This document shows, piece by piece, positions 49,101 to 61,100 of a stretch of 64,000 bases of DNA; positions within the stretch are counted from its first letter, which is position 1; each line of letters starts with the position of its first letter. The stretch comes from Pegea sp. RAD2-039 (taxonomy: Eukaryota > Chordata > Thaliacea > Salpida > Salpidae). The stretch covers positions 124,001-188,000 of the forward strand of contig JAQGEQ010000015.1 in the NCBI GenBank assembly GCA_034620365.1, written 5' to 3'. Made by a program: the position numbers and the translations under genes. Below the pieces are notes generated by a model that was not told the origin of the DNA, searched no databases, and saw only the letters and a program-made list of their open reading frames with translations.

Positions 49101-50226
49101 CTAATATGAAACTGAAAGGCCTCATACATTTTGAAGTGGCAAATGAAACATGGTATAGATTGCATCTGTAAGCTTTAGTTTTTCAATGGTACAACATTTC
49201 TATTGTAAGGTAACTAAAAGGCAATGAAGAAAACAGTCATATACAAAGCTTCTTAATGTCATCGTTGAGGTTTATGAATGATTAGAACAAAGTTAAGTTT
49301 TCTAAATTGGATGTAAGGCTTAATTAAAGTTTCAATAACAGACAAAATTTTAACCCGTTTCTTAAAACAGTTGGATAATTTCAGCAATTTTAAATGAGAG
49401 AAATTATGTGCCTAATTTAATTAAAACAAATTTAATTTGAGAGTCAATAACAAATTTATTTCTAGAAGCAAGCTAAGTTGATACAGAGTTTGAGCCATTC
49501 TTTCATTGTTCTCCTTTTACAAGTTTGCCCGCTTCCATACAATCTGTTAAAAGGTTAAGAGTACTTATTGTGGTTTCAAACGAGTTACAACGTATTAACT
49601 GCTCCAACTGAGCTTTTCTGTTTCAGTTAAGGGTTTCAGAGAGTCAAACTCATTCTGCTTGTGTTTTAGAATGCAGATAAATTTGCTTTATAGTAAAGTG
49701 CAATGTAGATACATTCTTGTTTTACTTATTAGCAAATATTTTAGTAAAACGTTTTTTGAATAGTAACCCTGATCATAAACAAACAAGTATACTGCTCTTA
49801 TAGCGTTTGGTAAATAGTCAAACCTTGTTCAAATACCATCTAATTTGTTGAAAATATTTACTGATTGACAAAGTTGATTTCAAAGCTTTTTTATTTTTTC
49901 AGTTCGTTTAGTTGCAGAAGTTGTAAATTTAAGTTAATTTTAAAGTTTTATAAAGTGTAAAAAAACGATAAATTTGTTTTCCATTTTTGTAAGGTTTATG
50001 AAAGTAATTAAATCTTTTTAGAAATCACCATCTATTTTAGAACTAATCATTTATTAAGTAAATTACTTCACTGTAATTAAACGTTTTTAACGTTAAATAT
50101 TTAATGCAAGATTCAACTTTCAACCAATCATCGTACGTTTTTATGCAGAGATTATAAACTAGATAGATTATAAAATTGTAAAATAATAAAATAAAGTTTG
50201 GTAAACTAGTTTAAGAACCAGAGAGA
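46103..50226. other. Large intergenic region, AT-rich
   Basis: Over 4 kb with no supported coding exon, RNA gene or identifiable repeat upstream of the Arg-rich ORF. Confidence 0.4.
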
Positions 50227-51357
50227 ATGGTCGATGAAAAACCAAAGTTGAATCGGCAGCTGGATGCAATTCCTTCTGAATTGAGAGCTAAACCTTTAAA
50301 ACGAAGAAGAGTCAGGCTGAAACGAGGTGATAACGTGCTGGAGAAGACCACTAATGAGCTTCTGTCAAAACTGGCCAATGAAAAGGCGATTAGCACAACA
50401 AACCGAAAGCCTCTTCCAGCAATATCAACAACCGGAAGAGATGAGAAAGATTGGTTTGCATCGGAAGCAAATATTTGTGAAGATCGAGTTTCAGATGAAG
50501 AAACGAATGTATTTCCGGATATCAATATGCGATTAAATGGTCGGAAGCGAGAACGCAACGCCGATGCCGAAAGCGTATCCAGTGAAAAGTCTAAGATTGA
50601 TTCCATCCCTACTGATTTCGACATTTTCATTTGTCGCAACAAGAAATCAACCAACCATCGCAGACGTCCACCCAATCAGAACAAGTTAAGTTCTTCTAAC
50701 GATCTTGATTGGCTAAATGATAACGTAGCTGCTGACAAGAAGCGATCGCGTCGACGTAATAATGATGACGTCATCGAGAAGACACTTCAGCGATTAATGT
50801 CTGAAGATGAGTCCGAGCTAACAAATAAGCTGGCTCTGACTGATACAAGATCTACACGGCGGAGAAGCCGACGTCATCAAACGCTCGATGATGACATGAC
50901 ACGTGAGAAGACTAACAGCGTTTCAACAGAAGATTCACAAGTTGATGGGTCTCTATGTGAGTCTCTGGTCGGTAGACCGCGAAGACGTCGCGATTTGCAG
51001 CTAGATGAGACTCTAGAAGGAAGATCAGATCTTCATTATCTTTCGGATGCATTCAGTGATGATATGAGTGCTTCTTATGATCCTAGTTTGCTCTCATCTG
51101 TTGCTCCTAAGTTACGGACACAAATTGAGACACAAACAAATGATGTTGGAATTTTCATTTCGCCGAAACGTCATAAAAAGCGACAGCGAGAGTCCTTTGG
51201 AAACAAAGAAGAGTCAATTCACGCAGATGAGATTGATGCATCTTGGCCAGATGTACAAAAAGATAAACAAAAGATTCGCCAAACTCGAAAGACTTCTTAC
51301 AGAAAGTATCTTCCTCCCTTAGTTGAGTCGATTACAAAATCTGATTCAATCTTTTAA
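50227..51357 (+). CDS. Orphan Arg-rich, low-complexity protein (376 aa, single exon)
   Basis: An uninterrupted 376-codon ORF, markedly richer in G+C than the surrounding DNA, which by itself supports coding. The protein is highly charged, rich in Arg, Lys, Asp, Glu and Ser, with no signal peptide or membrane segment, and is probably largely disordered. A motif of a basic cluster followed after 4-7 residues by an acidic cluster and E-K-T recurs: KRRRVRLKRGDNVLEKT (25-41), KKRSRRRNNDDVIEKT (171-186), RRRSRRHQTLDDDMTREKT (211-229) and a weaker GRPRRRRDLQLDETLE (249-264). Several basic runs (KRRR, RRRR, KRHKKRQR) could be nuclear localisation signals. I do not recognise the family. An AATAAA-like A-rich stretch follows at about 51385. 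The acceptor-like TTTAAG at 50214 is weak, unlike other genes here. It could also be one exon of a longer gene. Confidence 0.6.
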   Translation: MVDEKPKLNRQLDAIPSELRAKPLKRRRVRLKRGDNVLEKTTNELLSKLANEKAISTTNRKPLPAISTTGRDEKDWFASEANICEDRVSDEETNVFPDINMRLNGRKRERNADAESVSSEKSKIDSIPTDFDIFICRNKKSTNHRRRPPNQNKLSSSNDLDWLNDNVAADKKRSRRRNNDDVIEKTLQRLMSEDESELTNKLALTDTRSTRRRSRRHQTLDDDMTREKTNSVSTEDSQVDGSLCESLVGRPRRRRDLQLDETLEGRSDLHYLSDAFSDDMSASYDPSLLSSVAPKLRTQIETQTNDVGIFISPKRHKKRQRESFGNKEESIHADEIDASWPDVQKDKQKIRQTRKTSYRKYLPPLVESITKSDSIF

Positions 51358-54300
51358 CTTTTCTTCCTTTTAATCAAACTTTAATTAAAATAAAAAAATG
51401 TCAGTGAAAGAAAAGCAACTATTATAAGGAATTAACATTTAACGGTTTTGATGAATATTACATCACTTTCTATGATAAAAACTCTTTCAGTAAATCCTCC
51501 TTCTACTTAAGAGTCTCAAATACACAAAAATAATCGATTTTTTTTGAAGTTTTGAAAGCGTTGTAACTCGCTGGTAATTAATACTTCAAAGTAACTATTC
51601 AAAATATCGCTTTTATCTATTCTTGTATTTCTTTGCTTAATTTTGTTTGTATTTATTAACTATTTAAATTATAGTACTTTATGTTTGCGTTAAGGATATT
51701 CAAATTAAAAAAAAACTTATGGTCAGTTATTGCGACAATATTCATTGTTGTTATTACTTTATAGTTTGTTAGAAAATTTAAATAAGTTCTCTGCTTCTTA
51801 ATTGTTTTTCATTAAAACCAATTTTAGCGATTTTGTAAAATGTTAACAAGTTTCAAATAGCTATCTGCTAAAGTGTTTACTTTTTGATGTACTATTTAGT
51901 TTTTGTTGGGTTGATTTTAAATAGGGATTAACATCAACTGTGATAAGCTTACTTATGAGAAATACTTGACAATAAAAGATAACAAAAAATCTCCGGATAA
52001 GTCAGAGAGTACTCATTCAGATATGTACTTGATCTTTCTTAGTAAGATTGCTGTTCAAATTAAGTGCAATTGTGTTACATAGATGATGAAAATGATTCTT
52101 CAAGAAACGTAAACCATTAAAGTTGGTATTCTTAAAACCAATCAAGCAATTAAAATATCACAGCACAAGTCATGATAGAATTGTAAAATTGAAACATTTT
52201 GTAAATTAGATATAACTTTAAACATCTTTAGTTGTTGAAAAAACAAGATTAATATAAAGATAGTATAAAGATGTTGTCTTTATTTGAAGGAGTTTGAAAT
52301 TTGAATATGAGATAAATTGAATTTTATAAACTTGCTAGAAAAGTAAATGATGGAAATATAAAAATGGAAGTTTGAATTTTTTAATGTTTGCTAATAAATA
52401 ATCCAATATAAAATAGTATCATAAAACTCTTTTATAGTAGGTTATACAAAAAAGCAAATCAAGTTAATCGTTCTATTTTTGCATAAAATAAAATTGAAGA
52501 AATGGATTCAGAAAGGTCTTCTCTTCAAAACCTCACTTCACTAAATTTGAAATTGAATAACATTTAATTTAAAATGAATCATTTTGAGGTTAGGCTCTTT
52601 TTCATTTGAAGTCTACCGACTTTTTCAAGTTGTGACTTTTTATTGAAGCTAATTATAAAATTCATTATTTTGAACAAGTAGCTTTAAGCTTTTTCAGCAT
52701 AGTTAATTTGTTTTTTTAATCTTTTTAAACTTTTAAAGGGCTTCTACTCTTGTCAAATGTGCTTGAGGTTACTTAAAACTTACAAGTATTTGCAACAGAA
52801 AAACTGACTTGTATTTACAACTAAATCTTTTAAGCAGTTTAAAAGCACTGTGAGAAGAAAACCAAAGTCAGCTGCTGGTTTTAAAAGATAAAAATGTAAT
52901 TGAAAGCATAAGGGCGTGTTTTTATTTGAGAGTTAGAAGCTACAATGACTCATTTATCTTAAAATCAGATTACTTTGTTTGTCTATTGTCATTTGCCACA
53001 CAGAAAATAAAAATATTGAAGTTTGCACTACTGCGTTTGAACAAGTGGCTTCTAAAGGTTTCTAGCTGCGTTTGTCAAACAGCAAATTAATCAGATTTTT
53101 TATGTTAAAAAGTAAATATTTGCTTTCATTTCTATCTTGAAATACATGTTAAAATGCTACATTAATTTAAAACATTTCTCAAATATTGTTTATTTAAAAT
53201 AACACGAAAAAGCTATTACCATATAAGTTTTATTTGAAAAAAGTATGTTGCCTGCGTTCTCATCTACAACTTCTTATTTCATATGTATTTTTCATTTTAC
53301 ACAAAGCATCATGAAAGATAGGAACACAAACGTATGCTGCGATGTTGTTGGTTTAACATTCTATTCGTATTTGAAATGTCATTTTCATTTTTCAATAAAA
53401 TCTTTTTGGTTTTCCAAATAGTCACAATTGGGTATTATAAAAGCCTAAAGTAAATAAATCGGTTTCATGTACACACATTCAAACTGATACAATAAAAAAA
53501 TAATTGTTTGAAAATATAAATAAAAAGATCGAAAAAAGCGAATGAAGTGAAAACATATTTGATTTATCTCGTTAAGTTAAATGATCCATTTAAAATTTTA
53601 AGATTGTAAAATTTTAAGCAAAATATAACGTATGTATAATTTTAGCACAATATAAGTTAAATAAAGCTGTTTACAAAGTTAAGAAATAGTTTTTCCTAAT
53701 TGAATAAGATAGTATAATCCATTAAATTTTAAAGTTTTTGGTTTGCAAAGTAAATAAACCAGCAATTAATACTTTTAACATCATACATTCAAGTTTAATT
53801 GATCGTAAAACGATAAAATATTACTGTAATTGTTATAAAATTTCAGTCTAATCTATGATTGCTTTGAAAGTTCAGCTGTCGCCTGCAGTGAAGGTTTAAC
53901 AAAAGAATTTACAAGAAAACATTGGATATTTGGTAAGAGAAAATTTTAAGTAAAAATATTCTTCTATCGATATCAGTTTAGAGTTGTACTTCAATTTTCG
54001 AGCTTGTAGTTAGAATCAAAACAAACTTTTTGATAACTGCTATATCAACATTTTTTGAGATATGAATATTATAGGAGTAACACAAAGTGCGGTTCTATCA
54101 AACATAAGAATTTTATTTTTTCTATTAGTTTGTGAAAGCTAATATACATCTAATCATTGATTAAAACTGTTGTTTAGTAACGAAAATTAAAGAGTTGAAT
54201 AAACAAAAATCTATGAGCTTATTTGCTGATGATAAAACGCGTTTATTACTAATAAATCTTACACTAACCTATTATCAGCAATTCTGTTTTAAACTAAGTT

Positions 54301-57300
54301 GTTTAATTTAACACAGCAGGAACAAATAAACCATTAAAGTGTTTTTTTATAATTCTCTGTATGACAAATCAAGTAAATCAAAAATCTTTGCAATTATTCA
54401 AAGCAAAGTTTTCAATCATAACCATGATTCTGTTACAGAATGCTTTGGTCAGCTATTTCCTAATACTCTTTACAACAAGCAATTTTAAAAAGATGTTAAC
54501 CGTCAAGTGCATTGTTGTTTGTGTTAGCTAAAGCATTGTAAATGGAAAAACTGAATTAATCAAATTAGCATTAGATTGAATAATGTAAAAAAACATCCTG
54601 ACTAGTTCGAGGGCACTTCTAGTTGTAGCCTTAAGTATTGCTGCATAAGTTATGCGAGTGTCAGATAGTGAAGTTACAGTTGTGTTTACAGGGAAATAAA
54701 ATAACTAAGATATAAGAAGTGGGTTCCACTAATCTTTATCTTACATCTTCAGCTCTTTTAATCATACAAATTCTAATCACTTTTGATGCTTCAAACTATT
54801 GTAGTGAGCTTATAGACTAAGGGTCCTGGGAAAGTGTCTCTGGTGTACAAAAAGCCTCAATCTTATGAGTATTAGGCTTATTTGTCCGTTGATAAAAGAA
54901 GAAACTTGCATTTTTTATATAAAGAAGTGTGCATCTTTTATATCTGACCCCCAACTGTGTAGTTCTTACCCGTTCACCTTCTGCTTACAAAACAATACTG
55001 AGAAGTTTTAACTGCTAGGTTGTGTTGCTTCTTGAAGACTGCAATACCTGCAGTGCTTGCTACTAACAAGTAATCACTGTAAAGCAATAATATATTTATT
55101 GCAACTTTTATGTGACAGGCTTGAATTTCAGAAGCATCAACTTATTGTTTACATTTTTACAAGTTCATAATAAACCAAATACAATTTTAAACTATTATAT
55201 TTTAAAAAGCTTCCATCTACACTTAAATAAGGAAAGTAAAGTTCATTTGTTTGCTTCAGAACGATTTAACTGCATTTAGTATTAATTTAAAAAACTATGC
55301 TGACTGGAATCCTCTCTTAATAGTTGATTACAATAACTATTCATGAAAAAGAATCATAAATGTTTTAATTCCTTAATTGTCCAAAACTGTAACAATTAGG
55401 AGAGATTAAAACCATTTTTATTTATTTTGTAAGCAATAAAAGTAATTAAAAAATACATAATTTGAACTAATAAAAATTAAATTTAAATAACTAATTAGTT
55501 ATACTAATTAATTAACGTTCTTCGTCTAATGATAAATCATTTGCGAACCTAAAGATGACTTTTTATAAATGATAAGAATAAAATAATTTGAATTATTTTT
55601 GCTATTGTCTAAATTTGGTTATAAATTATATCATAAATAAATTCTCAATAATCAACTCTTTTAATTTCCTTGTTTGATAAGAGCTAAGAAACAAATCGTA
55701 AACTAAAACTTGGCTGATAAAATTAGGACTATAAGGATTTAGTATTAATTTACAAAAGACAAATTTAAGAATAAATTATACATGATATATTTGAAAAGAT
55801 TTTATAATAAGATGCTAATCTAGACTTGAGCTAGAAAATTTAAATTATTTTGATAATAAGAGCTAAGTTAAAAATCTTAGAAATATATTTGGTTCTTCAA
55901 AAGGGCCTGGGTTAAACCTAAATTTGATTGAGATAAACATATTTACAATTATTTTTACAAAAATAGATTTTATATGATTTCAATAGCACTCAATTTTGAT
56001 TGTTAATTTGATATTGAGTTGTTAAGAAGCATTTTGTATCTCTAAGCAAGGTACTGTTTTTAGAACGTTGATATTAAAGATAATACAAAAATGATAAAAA
56101 AATTTTGATTGAATTTGGCTTAACCAGTAGGTTTGAAAATTCGATTTTAATAAAATTTTAATAAAATTTTAATAAAAACCAATTATTTTTAGAAGCACAA
56201 ACTTTTCTATAAATTCACAGGCACTCAAAACATTGAGTGACATTTTAGTTAAAAGTTATTAAAATTAAAGTTCAATCGATGTTTTTCGGATAATGTCAAG
56301 TATGATTTTAGTTTGACATTTTTCATGAAACTAGTTACTGTTTTTGCAAAAACACGAATTACTGACAGATGATTATTATCAAGATCTCATTTAATTTTAT
56401 TTAACTCTGCATTTAGAGTTTCATATAAGATGAGACTTTATTAAAATATTAGAGTCTTAAAGATTAATATTTATTATTATTATTTAGACATTTTATTATT
56501 CTACAAATATTTCAACTGTTCTTCTACTTCAACCTTTAAAGTCTAAAGATAGTAAAGAAGTTTGCTTTAAAAGAGAACATTTTCCATATAAACCTTTCCT
56601 AAAAACAAGATAATCTTTTTGTAAACGCTGGCATAAGACTTTATTTGTTATAGCTTTATTTTATTTAAAGTCTGTAACTTGAGTATTAGTTGAAATTCAT
56701 CACAAGCTTATACAAAGATAGCATACTGACTGACAGCCATCTATAAGATACACATAAACAACTACCACTTTTTTGTGGCTTAAACTAGTTCCGGTGATCT
56801 CAATATAAAAACAGGAAGCGATATTTAAGATTTATATTTATTTTGCTAAACTTAAAGATTTATCTGTTTAATATTAGCCAAAAGACAAATTTTGATCTAA
56901 AAGTATTTTATTGTACAGTAGGTTTTATTTTTCAAACTGAACTTACATCTAGACTTTATGAGATGAACCAATGTATTAAATCTTTTTCGATACGATGCTT
57001 ACTACTAAGCTTGATTTTTTTAGAATAAATTTTAGATCTTTACTTTTCAAACAAATTTAAAATAAAATAAATTGATTAAAAATAATTATTTATAAGCAAA
57101 AAACAAAAGCCAGCAAACTATTTTACTGTTTACAAATATTTGCTTTGATTTTTAAAAGATTAACTTGATAAGTATCTTCAGTTTCTGCCGAAATCGGATT
57201 TAATCTTTGTTTTTGTTTCTTAATTCAAGAAATATGGAGCACCTATTGATACTATAATCTCTAATATAAAGCTCTATTATTTTTGAAGATTAAAAGGTTT

Positions 57301-58160
57301 TGTATTGGTATTTACTGTAATCCTGAATTTCATTCAAAGTTTTGTAATAAAGAAAGTCAGCTAAACAAAAGAACAGAAACATTCGTTAAAGTTTTGAAAT
57401 ACTTCAGAGTAGGAGTTTAAAATTGTTCAGATAAGCTAAAGCTGTTAATTTCAAACTCTCAAAAAGTCTAATGAATACATAAAAGATGGTTGCTTAACGT
57501 TTATTTGACAAGTTTTAGATTTAAGTCAAACAATTTGTTGCAAAAAAAAGACAAACTGGAAATTAAATCAGTCTTATAAGTCATGATCAAACTCTAACTG
57601 ACTAATATTTCAACGAAAAGTTATGATAATTTGAAAAAAAAACCAACATACATTTGACAAAATGTTAACAAAAACTTCACATACAGGATAAAAAATACTA
57701 TCTTGCAACAATCAATAAAGACAAAAATGTATAAAAGTAGAAATAAAGGAATGTTACTGTTGTAATTAGTACAATGTCACGAATTCAGTAAATACTTTCA
57801 AGGCATATTGAAATTATCATATTGTATAAATCATCTGATAGAAGAAAGAGTAATTTCGTTTATGATATGCAAGCTTATAGACAATGAGTCTATAAGAATA
57901 ATTTGAGAAAAAAATATTAGACACAGGAAACATTGTACGTATGATTAGAAGTTCGGATGCTGGAATCAATATAAGCTGCCATCAGTTTAACGCAGGAAAA
58001 CATCTGATAAAAAACAGAATTTGTGAGTAGTTTGTTAAATATCTAAAATATTTGCATCACTTTGAAACGGAATTATATAGTTTTATTTTTCAGTTTGATA
58101 TTTGTTTAAAAGTAATTAATTAATTTTAAATTATAAAATAGAAATAAAAAACTGAAGCTT
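51358..58160. other. Intergenic, AT-rich, 6.8 kb
   Basis: This lies between the Arg-rich ORF and the 3' end of the PLEKHH-like gene. I see no gene. The block 54600-55080 is less AT-rich and possibly repeat-derived, but I could not identify it. A last exon of the PLEKHH-like gene could be hidden here. Confidence 0.4.
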
Positions 58161-61100
58161 TTATACCTGAATCTTTGGCATTGAAAACAACAGCTTCTTA
58201 CATCGAGAACTACCCGGAGTTTCTACTACAATCATCAAATGATTTTTAAAAGGTCCGAAGCTGATCAGATGAACATATTTCCAAGAATCGATCACTTGCT
58301 GCAAGTTTTAAGAAATTCAAAATAAAATCAAAGATTTATAAATTAAAGTTTTTTGAAACATTTTTTTGTAATGAAAATTTTTGTAAATATTCTTTTAATT
58401 TAACACTATTTGTTTGAATGCTTTAAAAATTGCTTTTTTATAGTTATCATCTGTAAAAATTCTATACATGTGTACCATTGTTCTGTGATGAAGCATCTTT
58501 AATCCGTATTCCTCCACCGCTAACCAAAACGAATCTCCTTTATGCTTTCCACAACTTTCATTCTTGTATAAAAAGTTTAATAAACAAGTCAACATAACTT
58601 TTCATAAAATTTTAAAGTTTTAAAAGGCTTTAAAACCAAAATCTTGTCTCCTATTTAACTAGCAAATAGCCAAATGTACCAAACAGTAGTTTAAGTTCAT
58701 TAAATGACTATTCAAATAGTATCTGTTATTTTTTAACAGCCACTACAGTGAATGTTTGTGTAAAATTTTGTGTAACTAAATCAAATAAGTGTTAATGTCA
58801 CCTTGGCAGGGAAAAACGTCGCTTCAGATAGAGGCCACTGTCTGACAACATTCAAAAAAGCTCTGATACATTCATTTCTTGAAGTGTTTTTTAATGCGGA
58901 CCACTTTTCAATGATTTTGTCCCTATGCTGTCTAAACAACATTAATCGTTACTTATTACAAAAGAAATTTCTGTAAAAGTGGCAGAATTTCGAGGAAAAA
59001 TTTGAACAAAAGTAAAAAATTCGATTGTCAATCAGTTTCTTTAAAAAAAAAGTTTGCTTTAGTCTCAAACAAACTTGAAGATTCGACACAAGTCTGAGCA
59101 AACATGAAGATGTAAATTATTTAATGGCCTGACTTACTTCGAACAATGCCTTCCACGTGTGTCTCGGTAACGAGCTGGGAAAAACTTCTCGATTACATCA
59201 ACCACAGCCTTTGATGAATCAAAAGTCCAAGGTCCTAATTTAATTTGACAAATTAGAGCTGTAAGCTCGAGCGAGAGTTCACGGGTGACCGGAAAGCGGT
59301 CTTTTGCCACCAAAACTCCGATCTAAGAGAGATGATACTCAACTAACAGCTCTGATCTTTTATTGAGATAATCACTTGATGAATGATGAGGAGTCGCTCA
59401 AAATCAGTTTCAAACACTCGGTGGCGCTCAAACCACAGTCTTCGACGGAATGTAAATTTAGGTGCAGCAGAGATTCTTCGAATGGTGCATCCGTTCGCAC
59501 TTCGATCACCGACTGCTAGAGTCTCATTGATACCTAAAATACCCGGAGGTAGCACCTTACCACGCCGGGTGGCACTTTCCCACGCTGATATTACGTCACA
59601 TATCTTAAAAATTAAAATATTTAGCCGAGTCATCAACTACGTCAACTAGTACCTTGACTTGAGGATCAACAAAATGTTCAAAACTACTCCCAGTTTCCGG
59701 ATCATTTACAAAGAGGCAGAAACCGGAAGTTAAAAAGTTGCGTATTTGAACTTGAGCTGCAATCCGTTTGCTAAACTCTAATGCAGTTGTAGATCCGTGA
59801 AAACTGATCACCTGGAAAAGCAAGAAGCAAGAGATCAGTCTTATTGACAGATTTGACGAGTTTAAAATAGTAGCTTTATTTGTAGTTGTTGAGAAGATTT
59901 AGGGAAGTTGGTGCGTTGCAGAAGCTGATCTTCAACATGTTTGCTCGTTTAAGATTAAAGACAAACTTGTTCGACAAGCTGTTGGCTTGTTGGTAGCTTC
60001 GTGGATAAATATTTGGACAAAGAGTTAGGACAAGTATTTTAGTTGTACTTCAAATAGATTTTGTTTGTAATCAAATTTCATATGATTTATTTACAGATGT
60101 TCTTTTGAAAGCAACATAAAAGAGATTGTTTGATAGATTAGATTACTGGTTTTATGTTTTTAAAATGTTAAGAGCAACAATTAGATCATTATTCAAAGCT
60201 TTACAGATTCATCATTCACAATTATTGAATGTCACAAAATTAAATCAGTGGTGGTTAAAGGTAGATATTATTTCTAATAATATTGTCAATAGTTTTAATT
60301 GCAATAAAACTGTTCAAAGCTGCAATCAACGATTAAGTTTTCATGAATTATAAAACTTGAAAAAACTAATTGTTGTTTGAAGTCTTCTATAATTTATAAA
60401 CTTCTTTATCTTTTACAATAAAACTTGTCAAAGGGGTTTTTATCAGAGATATACAACAACATCGTCAACAATAGATACGTTCATTGTCTTCTACTACCAC
60501 GAGCCCATTTGTTCATCTTCATAACAACTTCTTATCCAAACAACTCAACGAGTGTTTATTTAAACAAATAAGACATTTTCGCTTGCCATTAGTGGAACAA
60601 GTTACATTATTTTATAATCGACAAAACATGACTTATTTTCAAAGATAGAACACCTTACTTGATAGGATCCGTCATAAAAGTGGACAGGAACACTAATAGG
60701 GAGCGAATGCAAGAAGGGATTGTTGATTATGATAGATACCGATTCACTACAGGAAGGAGCAACTGATCTAGGACCTGCATTTCGCGCTCTATCCATTGAA
60801 CGCCGGCAGTAAGCAGCATATTGCCCAACTTCACTTCTGTAATACAAATTTCGATTTCAGTAATCTTGTTTAGTTAGGAACTCAGTAGACTCTGCTAATT
60901 TGAGTACTTGATGAGCAATTAACTGTTGACTTTGTGAGTTATAACTTGAATTACTAAAATATCATTTGGTTTGAGTTTTAGGAAGTGAATCCCGAGTTTT
61001 TTGAAGTTCAGATTAAAATTATTTGACAAAATTTAATTCTGCAGTTGAACTAAATTGAGAGAACTTACTTAGAGTCAATATGTCTTTGAAGATGAATCCG

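Noticed and set aside
58395..58475. Extended minus ORF after the PLEKHH-like exon 58476-58562
   Set aside because: Splicing at the GTAC donor gives HHRTM-QVIDSW, matching the TMQV pattern of the family; the extension is intron.
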